A stretch of 64,000 bases of DNA from an uncultured Lachnospiraceae bacterium (GCA_910578605.1 CAJTQG010000002.1:48150-112149), one strand, 5' to 3'. Counted from the first letter of the stretch, positions 7,622-17,462 are shown. Notes: a model not told the origin generated them from the letters alone. Numbers and translations: made by a program.

Positions 7622-9565
7622 TTAAAAGATTTCAGAGCCGCTTACAATGTCCTTGTCTACTGTCAGCACACTTAAATTCCCTTTATCATCGCTGGCCGCC
7701 AAAATCATCCCCTCCGATTCCACTCCGCACAGTTTTGCTTTTGGAAGATTTGTTATAACTGCCACTTTTTTACCTACCATTTCCTCCGGCTTGTAATGCT
7801 TAGCAATACCCGATACAATCTGTTTCACCTCATCCCCAACGCGAATCTGAGAAACTAACAGCTTCTTCGCTTTCTTCACCGGCTCACATTTGAGTACTTC
7901 CCCAACCTGAAGCTGCACTGTGTCAAAATCCTCCACTGTAATCTGAGGCTTTTTTTCTACCTGTGGATATTCCTCCTTTGCCCCGCTGTTTTTCTTATTG
8001 ATTTCTTTTACCTGTTCCAATACCTCATTGACATCAAGACGAGCAAATAGGATTTCCGGTTTGTCGGTCACCTTTGTGCCGGATTGATATTTTCCGTATG
8101 CCTCCATATCATCTAATTCCCTTTTTGCAGTGTTTAGTTGTGCCAGAATTTTATCTGCGGTTTCTGGCATAAACGATGCCAAAATGCTAGCTCCCACTGT
8201 AATGCTCTCTACCAGATGATACAATACTGTAGAAAGACGGGGTTTCTTGTCCTCCTCCTTTGCCAATGCCCAAGGCATAGTCTCATCTATATATTTATTA
8301 CAGCGCTTAAACAATGTAAAAATCTCCGAGATGGCATCCGCCACCCTCAATTTATCCATTTTCTCTTCCACCTTTTTGGGTGTAGCTAATGTCATAGCCT
8401 CCAATTCTTTATCTACATCCTCCGTCACTCCTGTATTTTCCACTATACCGTCAAAATACTTATTGGACATGGATATGGTACGGTTTACCAGATTTCCCAA
8501 TGTATTTGCCAAGTCGGAATTAATTCTCTCCACCATCAGTTCCCATGTAATCACACCATCATTTTCAAAAGGCATCTCATGCAGCACAAAATACCGCACC
8601 GCATCTACCCCAAACAGGGATACCAAATCATCTGCATAAATCACATTTCCCTTTGACTTGCTCATCTTGCCATCCCCTTGCAGCAGCCACGGATGCCCAA
8701 AGATTTGTTTTGGAAGAGGCAAACCGAGAGCCATGAGCATAACAGGCCAGTATATGGTATGGAAGCGCAGAATATCCTTTCCAATCAAATGCAGGTCTGC
8801 CGGCCAGAATTTTTCAAATAACTCATCGCTGTCTCCGTCCTGGTCATAGCCTAGTCCCGTAATATAATTTGACAGAGCATCTATCCACACATACACTACA
8901 TGACCTTCATCAAAATCCACTGGAACACCCCATTTAAACGAAGTTCTAGATACACATAAATCCTGCAAACCTGCCAAGATAAAATTGTTCATCATCTCAT
9001 TTTTACGGGATTCCGGCTGAATAAATTCAGGGTGGGCATGAATATGTTCAATCAGGCGGTCAGCATATTTACTTAATTTCAAGAAATAGGCTTCCTCCTT
9101 TGCCGGCTGACATGGCCTTCCACAATCAGGACAATTACCGTCCACCAACTGGGAGGCGGTAAAGAAGGACTCACATGGTGTACAGTACATTCCCTCATAA
9201 TATCCTTTGTAGATATCCCCCTGCTCATACAGTTTCTTGAAAATCTTCTGCACTTGCTTTTCATGATACTCATCTGTTGTGCGGATAAATTTATCATAGG
9301 AAGTATTCATTAAATCCCATATGCTTTTAATTTCTCCTGCCACATTATCCACAAATTCCTTTGGTGAAATATTGGCATCTGATGCCTTCAGCTCAATCTT
9401 CTGTCCATGCTCGTCTGTTCCTGTCTGAAAACGAACATCATACCCCTGTGCTCTTTTGTAACGCACTATGCTGTCTGCCAGCACTGCCTCATAGGTATTA
9501 CCAATATGGGGCTTGCCTGATGTGTAGGCAATGGCTGTTGTTAAATAATATTTTCCTTTTTTCAT
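7622..9565 (-). CDS. metG: Methionyl-tRNA synthetase with C-terminal tRNA-binding domain
   Basis: 647 residues. This class I synthetase charges tRNA-Met. The HIGH-type motif is GKPHIGN (near residue 18), the KMSKS motif is intact (KMSKSKG, about 300), and a zinc knuckle is formed by CTPC and CPDCGRPC (about 128-148). The anticodon-binding domain is followed by a linker and a C-terminal EMAP/Trbp111-like OB fold (VEDFDTVQLQVGEVLKCE onward, about 540-647) that aids tRNA binding and dimerisation. Length is typical for Firmicutes. Expression should be controlled by the T-box leader at 9690-9965. It is the first gene of the probable metG-tatD-rsmA operon. Confidence 0.97.
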   Translation of the reverse strand: MKKGKYYLTTAIAYTSGKPHIGNTYEAVLADSIVRYKRAQGYDVRFQTGTDEHGQKIELKASDANISPKEFVDNVAGEIKSIWDLMNTSYDKFIRTTDEYHEKQVQKIFKKLYEQGDIYKGYYEGMYCTPCESFFTASQLVDGNCPDCGRPCQPAKEEAYFLKLSKYADRLIEHIHAHPEFIQPESRKNEMMNNFILAGLQDLCVSRTSFKWGVPVDFDEGHVVYVWIDALSNYITGLGYDQDGDSDELFEKFWPADLHLIGKDILRFHTIYWPVMLMALGLPLPKQIFGHPWLLQGDGKMSKSKGNVIYADDLVSLFGVDAVRYFVLHEMPFENDGVITWELMVERINSDLANTLGNLVNRTISMSNKYFDGIVENTGVTEDVDKELEAMTLATPKKVEEKMDKLRVADAISEIFTLFKRCNKYIDETMPWALAKEEDKKPRLSTVLYHLVESITVGASILASFMPETADKILAQLNTAKRELDDMEAYGKYQSGTKVTDKPEILFARLDVNEVLEQVKEINKKNSGAKEEYPQVEKKPQITVEDFDTVQLQVGEVLKCEPVKKAKKLLVSQIRVGDEVKQIVSGIAKHYKPEEMVGKKVAVITNLPKAKLCGVESEGMILAASDDKGNLSVLTVDKDIVSGSEIF

Positions 9566-9689
9566 TTTTCAACATCCTTTCTTCTTTTTACTTTATTCTA
9601 TTTACTACTCTCTCACAATTTTTTTCACAGGCAGTGTCCTGTAAAAATTGCATTTCACAAAACATCCCAAGGATTTTTCTGACACTTAA

Positions 9690-9965
9690 AAAGCTCCCGT
9701 CTCTTTAAAGACGAGAGCCTAAGCTTCGTGATACCACTTTAATTCATCCTTACCTTGCGATAAGAACCTCTGTAACTGTCCTACAACAGTCTGCCACGAT
9801 AACGGGTGCAACCGTCGCCACCTAGCGTACAATACACTACATATTCATACGTTTAGCGCGAAGCTCCAAGGCCATCTTCCCTATCCATTTGACTGCCTGC
9901 TCTCAGCAACTCAGGCTCTCTGTAGGTCTTCCGTAATAAGTACTCTTCTCTTCTCAGCTTTTCAA
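9690..9965 (-). promoter_or_regulatory. T-box riboswitch (tRNA-Met) upstream of metG
   Basis: Read on the minus strand, the leader has the Stem I features AGUA and AGAGAGCC, then GGGAAGAUGGCCUUGG, where GAA plus one base is followed by the specifier AUG (complement of 9873-9875). The T-box core is GUGGUAUCACG (about 9727-9738); its UGGU fits a tRNA with discriminator A, as in tRNA-Met. A GC-rich terminator hairpin with a T-run follows at about 9688-9718. Uncharged tRNA-Met is expected to stabilise the antiterminator and switch metG on. The stretch 9566-9689 is mostly untranslated leader. Confidence 0.9.
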
Positions 9966-10080
9966 TATCATTATTTCTTCTGCAAGTTTTTACAAACTCA
10001 CTTGTTTTTCATATATCATTACAAATGTAATATTTCTTTATACATTTCATATGAATTTTATTGTTATATATATCAGTGTT

Positions 10081-10140
10081 TAATATATATTTCATTGCTT
10101 CTATATATATTTTATTGCTTTCATATATATTTTATTGCTT
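10081..10140. repeat. Three 20-bp AT-rich tandem repeats
   Basis: Three consecutive 20-bp units of the form nnATATATATTTTATTGCTT lie between the 3' end of the cytidylate-kinase-like gene and the metG leader, with one or two differences per unit. A weaker related stretch precedes them at about 10051-10080. No gene lies in 9966-10240. Confidence 0.8.
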
Positions 10141-10240
10141 CTTATTCTAGTTAGCTTTTTCTTGTTTGTCAAGGAGATTTTATTTTTTTATCATTTTCTC
10201 ATAATTTTAGATTTTTCATTTATGTTTCCACATAATTCCC

Positions 10241-10843
10241 TTATGCTTGTTTCTTTAGTCTCTCTTTTATATATTGCTCCAGTATGTCAGCTGTGCCAGC
10301 CACATCTAGATAAGCACTGTTCATACATACATCATAGAACCTAGAATCCCCCCACTTATGTTCGGAATGTCTGTTATGATACTGCTTTCTTTTTCTATCA
10401 TGTCTTGCCATCTTAATTACAGCATCCGATTCATTTAACTGAAATTGATCCATCACCCGCTGAATTTTAAATTGTCTCTCTCCACTGATAAAGATAGAAA
10501 TCAATCCATCAAAATCCTTGAGGACCGTCTCCGCACATCGTCCTACGATTACAAAAGACTCTCCCGAGGCCGCCTTCTCCTGGATATAGTCAAACTGAAG
10601 CTCCGCTAAAATCTCTTCCATAGAATTAGTATGTTTCCCAATTCGTCTTGTCATAAAGAAGTTTCTAGGCTTCTCATCATATTTCTCCAAAAGCTCAACC
10701 TTCACATCTAAGCTGTCTGCAATCTCGTCTAACATTTTTCTATCATAAAATTTTAAATCCAAATCCTTGGCTATTTTTTTTGCTATTTCATGCCCGCCGC
10801 TGCCAAATTCACGGCTAATTGATATAATTGTTTGTTCTGCCAT
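10241..10843 (-). CDS. Cytidylate kinase-like family protein
   Basis: 200 residues from the ATG at 10843, chosen because GGAGGT lies 5-6 nt upstream. A P-loop-like segment near the start (SISREFGSGGHEIAKKIA) is followed by LDLKFYDRKMLDEIA, typical of the AAA/cytidylate-kinase-like family that is widespread in Clostridia alongside a true Cmk. Members keep the nucleotide-binding fold but differ from Cmk in the nucleotide monophosphate site, so the substrate is unknown. It is monocistronic. The two neighbouring genes give no clue to its role. Confidence 0.8.
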   Translation of the reverse strand: MAEQTIISISREFGSGGHEIAKKIAKDLDLKFYDRKMLDEIADSLDVKVELLEKYDEKPRNFFMTRRIGKHTNSMEEILAELQFDYIQEKAASGESFVIVGRCAETVLKDFDGLISIFISGERQFKIQRVMDQFQLNESDAVIKMARHDRKRKQYHNRHSEHKWGDSRFYDVCMNSAYLDVAGTADILEQYIKERLKKQA

Positions 10844-11002
10844 ATTGACCTCCATTCAAAATGCTTTCTTTCCGTCAATGTATCTATCCACTGCTCCTTT
10901 GACACTATCTTACACACGTCACTGCTATTACTGCATTCACTGTAATGATAACATTTTCTTCAACGCTTCAGAACCCCATTCGCCAAATCGCTTCCATTTT
11001 CT

Positions 11003-12370
11003 TTAGCAATAACGCAAGAAAGTAAACAGCATGGATATTACCAACACAATAATGGTCGCCGGAATTGCAGATTTACAATATTGTCCCCAGCCAATCACAT
11101 GACCATTCTTTGCCGCAACAGATGTTCCCACTACATTGGCTGATGCACCAATAGGAGTGGCACTGCCTCCAATATCTGTTCCCATGGAAAGAGCCCATGC
11201 CAGAGTGGAAAGCTCAACACCCTGTGTAGCCGCAAGACTTTTAATAACCGGAACCATAGTAGCAGCAAATGGTATATTGTCCACTAGGGCGCTGGCAACT
11301 CCTGAGCCCCATATAATAATAGCCACCATAAGTTGGATATTTCCTTTACTGATTTTTCCAATCAGCCCTGCCATAATCTCAAGCATACCAGTCTGTTCTA
11401 GTCCCCCTACCACAACAAAAAGACCTACAAAAAAGAGCAATGTTTTGTAATCTACCTTTTTCAAAAGCTCCACACAGCTCTTTCCAGCTGCAATCAGCGT
11501 AACCACAGCAATAACTGCACCGATAAACGCCACTGTAAGTCCTGTGTTTGCATGTGTTACAAGCATTACTACCGCGCAAAAAAAGATAACACAGCTCACA
11601 ACAAAATCTGTTTTATTTGTAATCGCTTCCTTTGGGCTCGGTAAAGAATCCACATTCAAATCCTTTGTACTCTGGGAAGTTAATTCCTTGCGAAATACAA
11701 AGAGAAAATAGATTATGATAAAAACTAAACTAATACCCGCCATCAAACCTGTGTTTGTGATAAAATCCGCAAAGGAATAGCTCAGGGATGTTCCTATAAT
11801 AATGTTAGGAGGATCCCCGCACATAGTAGCCGAGCCGCCTAAGTTTGCACAAAATATTTCTGACAGTATCATAGGCACGGGATTAAACTTTAACAGCTTT
11901 GCCAGTTCCACTGTAACGGCAGCAAGAAACAAAATAACGGTAATACTGTCAATAAACATAGCAAGAATGGATGACATAATCATAAACGCCACAAAAAGAG
12001 GGATAGGTTTATAATTCACCAGCTTTGCCAATCTCATACAAAGCCAGCGGAAAAAGCCTGATTTTGCCATTCCCTCCACCATAACCATCATACCTGCAAT
12101 GAAAATTATTGTTGCCCAGTTAATACCTGCTGTGGATTCCTCTGCGCTTCCAGAAACCCGCCAAAACTCCATTGTAAAAATACTTTGCAGGTTTAAGGTT
12201 TCCACAATTGCCCCTGCATCCTGCATCACAATACCAAACACTAAAACCAATGTAAGTAATCCACATCCTAAAGTAACGTAATGTCGTTCGATTTTGTCTA
12301 AAACAATAAATACGAACATGGCAATAAAAATTATCACTGCCAATACTTGAGCTGTACTCAATTTTATCAT
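11003..12370 (-). CDS. ArsB/NhaD-type (ion transporter superfamily) permease
   Basis: 455 residues with about 11 predicted membrane helices. The conserved half-repeat motifs of the IT superfamily are present: AMFIDSITVILFLAAVTVEL, and CGDPPNIIIGTSLSY in the first half, mirrored by VDNIPFAATMVP and GTDIGGSATPIGASANVVG in the second. Family members include NhaD Na+/H+ antiporters, ArsB and anion permeases; sequence alone does not fix the substrate. GGAG lies immediately before the ATG at 12370, so a TTG at 12362 with better spacing is an alternative start. There is no arsR or arsA nearby, so arsenite export has no contextual support. Confidence 0.82.
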   Translation of the reverse strand: MIKLSTAQVLAVIIFIAMFVFIVLDKIERHYVTLGCGLLTLVLVFGIVMQDAGAIVETLNLQSIFTMEFWRVSGSAEESTAGINWATIIFIAGMMVMVEGMAKSGFFRWLCMRLAKLVNYKPIPLFVAFMIMSSILAMFIDSITVILFLAAVTVELAKLLKFNPVPMILSEIFCANLGGSATMCGDPPNIIIGTSLSYSFADFITNTGLMAGISLVFIIIYFLFVFRKELTSQSTKDLNVDSLPSPKEAITNKTDFVVSCVIFFCAVVMLVTHANTGLTVAFIGAVIAVVTLIAAGKSCVELLKKVDYKTLLFFVGLFVVVGGLEQTGMLEIMAGLIGKISKGNIQLMVAIIIWGSGVASALVDNIPFAATMVPVIKSLAATQGVELSTLAWALSMGTDIGGSATPIGASANVVGTSVAAKNGHVIGWGQYCKSAIPATIIVLVISMLFTFLRYC

Positions 12371-12777
12371 CTCCTAACGCATAACTTTTATAAATTTGTA
12401 TAAATTTAGCATGTAAAAACTGCCGCTTACATAATACATCAACTTACCAATATAATCAAGAATACAATTTAACTAATTTTTTATAAATTTTAATGGAAAA
12501 ATAATAAAGATTTCACCTTTATTTCACAACCATTTGATATATGCCGCCATCTCAGTTTATAAACCTATTTTTTCATTTATTAAAAGCCCATTAGATAACT
12601 GCAGCATACTTAACAATAAACCACTTACCTGGTATCCTTCAATTAAATATTAAAACTTAACATCATTAAGCAATAAAATAATATTTTGACTTCTCACAAA
12701 ATTTACTGCAAATTTTATTCCCCCCTCACATATAATGATAGAAATCAGACAGACCTCTTTTAAGAATGGAGATTTCT
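12371..12777. other. Divergent intergenic region, nothing recognised
   Basis: About 400 bp of strongly AT-rich DNA between two divergent genes. A TATAAT-like box lies near 12730 before the DUF885 gene, and a weak 7-bp inverted repeat lies at 12503-12523. I see no gene, RNA structure or repeat family. Confidence 0.5.
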
Positions 12778-14529
12778 ATGTCAAAAATCAAAAAAATAAG
12801 CGTTATTGTTCTCATCTTCTCCTTAATTGCCGCTGTCACCTTTGTAATTCCTAAGAGAAGCCACCAGACAGAGCCATCCCCCAAGGATTTTGACAGCTTC
12901 ACTTTTTCTCTTTTCCAGGAGGAGCTTCGCTCCAATACATTAAATCTACATTACACGGTGAACAACCCTGGTGATTTTGGAATTTTGGATTACCCCATTA
13001 CTCTAGGTGACTACACTCCCAATATTCAGGAGCAAAAGAAAAGCTTAAGTCAATTAATAACCCAATTAAATGAATTTAATCCCACTACCTTTTCAAAAAA
13101 ACAACAAATTACCTACTCGCTTCTTATGGATTATTTTGAAAATGAACAAAAACTAACAGATTATTCTCTTTATTCCCAGCCCCTTGGCCCCAGCCTTGGC
13201 GTTCAGGCTCAGCTTCCTGTTCTGTTAGCCGAATATACCTTTCACAGCCAACAGGATATCGAGGACTACTTAGGACTTTTACAACAAATACCCATATATT
13301 TTGAGAGTATTATGGCCTTAGAGAGAGAGCAGGCGAAAGCCGGACTTTTTCTGTGCGAAAACACATTGAATGCCGTACAGCAACAATGCCAAACCTTTGC
13401 CGCCTCCATAGACAGCAATATTCTTATTGAAAACTTTCCAAACCAATTAGCTCAGCTTCCCGCCTCCTCCCAAAACAATACATCCAACCAGGAGTACATA
13501 GCCAAACAAAAGGAAATTGTGAAAAAGCTTGTCTGCCCCGCCTACACAGCGCTGAGTAATTCCTTGGAGGAGCTTAGACCTTACTGTACAAAATACGAAG
13601 GACTTTCCTCCCTTCCCAACGGAAAAAATTATTATCAGCTTCTTGTGAAAACCAGCGTCGGCACAGACAAATCCATAGAAGATATCCGCAAAACCATCAA
13701 CAACAAGCTCACAGATGTACAAAAAGATACTGCCAAAATTATTCTGGATGGAAATAATGGAGATAAAAATATTTTAGAACAGTTAGATTCCGTCTCTATC
13801 TTTCCGGAAAAACCTGAGGAAATCCTCACAGTGCTGCAGCAAAGAATGCGGCAGGATTTCCCCCCTGTTCCCTCCTCCCACTTTCAAGTAAAAAAGGTAA
13901 GCCCTGCCTTATCTGAATACTTAAGCCCCGCCTTTTATCTCACACCGCCTATTGATAACCTCAATCAAAATACCATTTATATTAATGAGGCTAAGGTAAC
14001 AGATTCCCTCTCCCTTTTTTCCACACTGGCACATGAGGGCTATCCCGGACACTTGTATCAATCTACCTACTATTCAAACACGAACCCCAATCCCGTCCGC
14101 TACCTTCTCTCCTATCCCGGCTACACGGAAGGGTGGGCAACCTATGTGGAACTTTACTCCTACTCCATTTGCGGTTTAGATAATAATATTGCCTCCCTGC
14201 TGAAAAACAATACGATATTCACCTTAGGGCTGTACTGTCTAGCCGATATAGGGATACACAACGACGGTTGGAATCTGTCCCAGACTGCTTCCTTCTTTGG
14301 CGATTATGGTATATCCGATTTATCGGCAATCACCCAAATCTATGATATTATAGTGAGTGAGCCAGCCAATTACCTGCGGTACTTTTTAGGCTATCTGGAA
14401 TTTGAGGAATGTTATCAAATATACACAAAAGCTTTTGGTGATAAAGGTTCCCTAAAGGATTTCCATGCCCGGGTGTTAAATATAGGTCCTTGTCCCTTCT
14501 ACCTGCTGCGGCAGTGGTTATTAGAGTAA
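12778..14529 (+). CDS. DUF885 family secreted/membrane zinc-peptidase-like protein
   Basis: 583 residues from the ATG at 12778; GGAG lies 8 nt upstream, and an in-frame ATG 12 nt earlier lacks a site. An N-terminal hydrophobic segment (about 6-25) acts as signal or membrane anchor. The large alpha-helical body ends in the family signature LAHEGYPGHLYQ (about 420), an HExxH variant with a third histidine, followed by the downstream glutamate in YTEGWATYVELYS (about 452). This arrangement suggests a gluzincin-like peptidase, probably acting on short peptides outside the membrane. The substrate is unknown. Convergent with spmB (17 bp between stops). Confidence 0.85.
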   Translation: MSKIKKISVIVLIFSLIAAVTFVIPKRSHQTEPSPKDFDSFTFSLFQEELRSNTLNLHYTVNNPGDFGILDYPITLGDYTPNIQEQKKSLSQLITQLNEFNPTTFSKKQQITYSLLMDYFENEQKLTDYSLYSQPLGPSLGVQAQLPVLLAEYTFHSQQDIEDYLGLLQQIPIYFESIMALEREQAKAGLFLCENTLNAVQQQCQTFAASIDSNILIENFPNQLAQLPASSQNNTSNQEYIAKQKEIVKKLVCPAYTALSNSLEELRPYCTKYEGLSSLPNGKNYYQLLVKTSVGTDKSIEDIRKTINNKLTDVQKDTAKIILDGNNGDKNILEQLDSVSIFPEKPEEILTVLQQRMRQDFPPVPSSHFQVKKVSPALSEYLSPAFYLTPPIDNLNQNTIYINEAKVTDSLSLFSTLAHEGYPGHLYQSTYYSNTNPNPVRYLLSYPGYTEGWATYVELYSYSICGLDNNIASLLKNNTIFTLGLYCLADIGIHNDGWNLSQTASFFGDYGISDLSAITQIYDIIVSEPANYLRYFLGYLEFEECYQIYTKAFGDKGSLKDFHARVLNIGPCPFYLLRQWLLE

Positions 14530-14546
14530 AATGTCACTAATAAACA

Positions 14547-15089
14547 TCAAAAAGATATGGGAGCCGACATCCATGCAGCTATCAGCACGCTTGCCACGAT
14601 TCCCGCAAATGTGCTGATTAAGGCTCCTGCCAGAGTCCATCTTGTCTTTGACACCTTTGCACATAGAAAATAGACAGACATTGTATAAAAAATAGTTTCC
14701 GTGCAACTCATCATAATAGATGTAATCAGCCCAATATAAGAATCGGTTCCGTATTCCTTAAAAATATCAAGCACCAGCCCTGTAGCCGCCGAGGAGGAAA
14801 ACATTTTTACAATGGCAAGGGGCACTAGCTGTGCAGGAAAATTCAAATAAACTGTCACCTTTCCTATGTATACTGCAATAAATTCTAAAAAACCGGATGC
14901 CCGCAGCACTCCCACCCCTATCATCAATCCCACAAGAGTTGGCAGAATCCCCGCCACTGTGTGCATTCCGTCCTTGGCCCCCCTCACAAAATCATCATAC
15001 ACATTTTTCTTCATCAACAAGCCATATCCAACTACATAAAACACTAAAAAGGGAATCATAAATTCCGATAGAAATAAAATAAAATTCAT
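14547..15089 (-). CDS. spmB: Spore maturation protein B
   Basis: 180 residues, an integral membrane protein with about five helices of the nucleoside-recognition/Gate fold. Conserved features include GAKDGMHTVAGILPTLVGLM and FSSSAATGLVLDIFKEYGTDS. In Bacillus subtilis SpmA and SpmB are needed for proper spore core dehydration and heat resistance. The usual spmA-spmB tandem is broken here: spmA is 2.5 kb away on the other strand with aspS between. Whether spmB keeps a sporulation-sigma promoter cannot be read with confidence. Confidence 0.93.
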   Translation of the reverse strand: MNFILFLSEFMIPFLVFYVVGYGLLMKKNVYDDFVRGAKDGMHTVAGILPTLVGLMIGVGVLRASGFLEFIAVYIGKVTVYLNFPAQLVPLAIVKMFSSSAATGLVLDIFKEYGTDSYIGLITSIMMSCTETIFYTMSVYFLCAKVSKTRWTLAGALISTFAGIVASVLIAAWMSAPISF

Positions 15090-15209
15090 TTATATCATCC
15101 AATCCTATACTTGCTATTTTTTACTACAATATATTCAGGTTTGTCTAATTTTATGATTCCTACAGAGAAAGCCTAAACATTTTGTTTCTTCAACATTCCA
15201 ACCTGATAG

Positions 15210-15238
15210 TTGACAACTTTTATCCCCTATTATATAAT
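15210..15238 (+). promoter_or_regulatory. Perfect-consensus sigma-A promoter for aspS
   Basis: TTGACA and TATAAT are both perfect and 17 bp apart. Transcription should begin near 15245, at the start of the T-box leader. Confidence 0.8.
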
Positions 15239-15244
15239 GTGACC

Positions 15245-15465
15245 AATGGCTATGACGAAGAGCAGTAGCGCACCTTATCGCTCCCAGTGAGCAGGGGACA
15301 GTGAGAACCCTGCAGAATGAATTTGCGTGAATAACACTTTTCCAGCTGTAAGCTTAATAGAGTGATAAAGTAATAGAGTGACTGTAGATACAGTAAATCA
15401 GGTGGCACCGCGGGCTTTATGTTCGTCCTGAACTTCATTGTTTAGGATGAGCTTTTTTTATGCAT
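15245..15465 (+). promoter_or_regulatory. T-box riboswitch upstream of aspS, apparent Asn (AAC) specifier
   Basis: Stem I has AGUA at 15264-15267, an apical stem at about 15290-15313, and GUGAAUAACAC, in which GAA plus one base precedes AAC at 15333-15335. That is the same spacing as GAA-G-AUG in the metG leader. The T-box core AGGTGGCACCGCGG is at 15400-15413; its UGGC fits discriminator G, shared by tRNA-Asn and tRNA-Asp. A 13-bp terminator stem with a T-run lies at 15421-15466. The leader should switch aspS on when the cognate tRNA is uncharged. The 15467-15639 remainder holds only the leader tail and ribosome site. Confidence 0.88.
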
Positions 15466-15639
15466 AATAACTAATAAAAAACAGTACCGCATCATAGGCT
15501 GCTTCCCAGCTGATCCAATATGCTATCCTTGGTTAGCCATAACTTTACCAAACACCAACTGCATTATACAGACATAAAAATGAAAAACACTAGACACAAA
15601 ATACTAAATATAAGAAAGAAAAGAAAGGATTAGTTAAAT

Positions 15640-17391
15640 ATGAACACAGAAAACATTTACCGCAGTCGAACTTTAAATCAAATTTCCGAGGGAGATGTAG
15701 GCCTTACATTGCGCGTGGCAGGCTGGGTGGAAAACATCCGCGACCACGGCGGTGTTTCCTTTATTGATTTAAGGGATATGTACGGCGTACTTCAGGTTGT
15801 CATGCGTGATACCACATTGCTAGACGGCATTAACAAGGAAGATTGTATTTCCATTGAAGGCTTGATTCAGCACAGAGATGAAGAAACCTACAACCCTAAA
15901 ATTCCCACAGGTACTATTGAACTAGAAGCACACACTGTAGATATGCTTGGTAAAGTATATACACAGCTTCCCTTTGAGGTTACTACATCCAAAGAAATCC
16001 GGGAGGACCTTCGCCTAAAATACCGCTATCTGGACATGCGCAATAAAAAGGTGAAGGATACTATGATTTTCCGCTCTGAAGTAATCAGCTTCCTGCGGGA
16101 GAAAATGACTCAGATGGGCTTTTTAGAAATTCAAACACCTATTCTCTGCGCCTCCTCACCGGAGGGTGCAAGAGATTACATTGTCCCATCCCGCAAATAT
16201 AAAGGAAAATTTTATGCCCTGCCCCAAGCGCCTCAACAGTACAAACAGCTCCTTATGGTGTCCGGCATTGACAAATATTTTCAAATCGCACCGTGCTTTC
16301 GCGATGAGGACGCCAGAGCAGATCGCTCCCCAGGGGAATTTTATCAGTTAGATTTTGAGATGAGCTTTGCCACACAAGAAGATGTATTTCGTGCCGGTGA
16401 GGAAATACTCACTGCTGCTTTTGAAAAATTTGCACCTGAGGGAAGCAGCGTCACACAGGCTCCTTATCCGGTAATCAGCTACAAGCAGGCTATGCTGGAA
16501 TTTGGAACCGATAAACCTGACCTTCGCAATCCACTTCGAATTATTGATGTGACAGATTTCTTCCAGAGATGTTCCTTCAAGCCATTTCATGGCAAAACTG
16601 TTCGTGCTGTCAAGGTACATGCAGATATGTCCAAAGGCTTTCATGAAAAGCTGCTAAAATTTGCCCAATCCATAGGTATGGGCGGTCTTGGCTACTTAGA
16701 AGTTCTTGAAGATATGACATATAAGGGACCAATTGATAAATTTATTCCTGAAGATATGAAATCCGAGATAGCACAGCTTGGAAGCTTAGAGACAGGAGAT
16801 ACCATCTTCTTTATTGCCGACAAAGAACAGCGGGCTGCACTGTATGCCGGACAAATCCGCACAGAGCTTGGTACACGGCTTGACTTGATAGAAAAGGATG
16901 CTTACCGCTTCTGCTTTATCAACGATTTCCCAATGTATGAATACAGCGAAGAAGAAAAGAAGATTATATTTACCCACAATCCATTTTCCATGCCCCAGGG
17001 AGGACTGGATGCCCTGAACAATATGGACCCGCTGGATATATTGGCTTACCAGTATGATATTGTCTGCAATGGTGTGGAGCTCTCCTCCGGCGCTGTTCGT
17101 AATCATAACTTGGATATTATGGTTAAGGCATTTGAAATTGCCGGATATACAAAAGATGACTTAAAACAAAAATTCGGTGCGCTCTACAACGCCTTCCAGT
17201 TCGGCGCTCCTCCTCATGCAGGTATGGCACCTGGTGTTGACCGCATGATTATGCTGCTGCGGGGTGAGGAAAATATAAGAGAGGTTATTCCCTTCCCAAT
17301 GAATGGAAATGCACAAGATTTAATGTGCGGCGCCCCAAATGAAGTATCGGAAATGCAGCTTCGTGAGGTTCACATAAAAGTGCGTCAATAA
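15640..17391 (+). CDS. aspS: Aspartyl-tRNA synthetase (possibly non-discriminating)
   Basis: 583 residues, bacterial-type class IIb synthetase with N-terminal OB anticodon-binding domain (about 1-110), catalytic core and GAD insertion. Motif 2 (FRDEDARADRSPGEFYQLDFEMSF) is near residue 220 and motif 3 (GAPPHAGMAPGVDRMIMLL) near 530. In the anticodon loop the sequence NIRDHGGVSF carries His36, at the position where I recall the non-discriminating Pseudomonas enzyme having His and the E. coli enzyme Leu. The Asn-type T-box supports a role in making Asp-tRNA-Asn for amidation. No gatCAB genes lie in the window. The ribosome site is GAAAGGA. Confidence 0.96.
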   Translation: MNTENIYRSRTLNQISEGDVGLTLRVAGWVENIRDHGGVSFIDLRDMYGVLQVVMRDTTLLDGINKEDCISIEGLIQHRDEETYNPKIPTGTIELEAHTVDMLGKVYTQLPFEVTTSKEIREDLRLKYRYLDMRNKKVKDTMIFRSEVISFLREKMTQMGFLEIQTPILCASSPEGARDYIVPSRKYKGKFYALPQAPQQYKQLLMVSGIDKYFQIAPCFRDEDARADRSPGEFYQLDFEMSFATQEDVFRAGEEILTAAFEKFAPEGSSVTQAPYPVISYKQAMLEFGTDKPDLRNPLRIIDVTDFFQRCSFKPFHGKTVRAVKVHADMSKGFHEKLLKFAQSIGMGGLGYLEVLEDMTYKGPIDKFIPEDMKSEIAQLGSLETGDTIFFIADKEQRAALYAGQIRTELGTRLDLIEKDAYRFCFINDFPMYEYSEEEKKIIFTHNPFSMPQGGLDALNNMDPLDILAYQYDIVCNGVELSSGAVRNHNLDIMVKAFEIAGYTKDDLKQKFGALYNAFQFGAPPHAGMAPGVDRMIMLLRGEENIREVIPFPMNGNAQDLMCGAPNEVSEMQLREVHIKVRQ

Positions 17392-17411
17392 AATTTGATT
17401 TTTTAAGCTTT

Positions 17412-17462
17412 AAGAGACAGCTCTATGCAGGATAATATGATAATATAGGGCTGTCTCTTTTT
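17412..17462 (+). terminator. Intrinsic terminator after aspS
   Basis: AAGAGACAGC pairs with GCTGTCTCTT and is followed by a T-run, starting about 20 nt after the aspS stop codon. Confidence 0.85.

Noticed and set aside
12503..12523. 7-bp inverted repeat as operator
   Set aside because: It is AT-rich and short, and is expected by chance in this composition.
15290..15313. GAC triplet in the aspS leader as an Asp specifier
   Set aside because: It lies in the apical loop of Stem I (GGGGACAGUGAGAACCC), not after the GAA of the specifier loop, where AAC is found.
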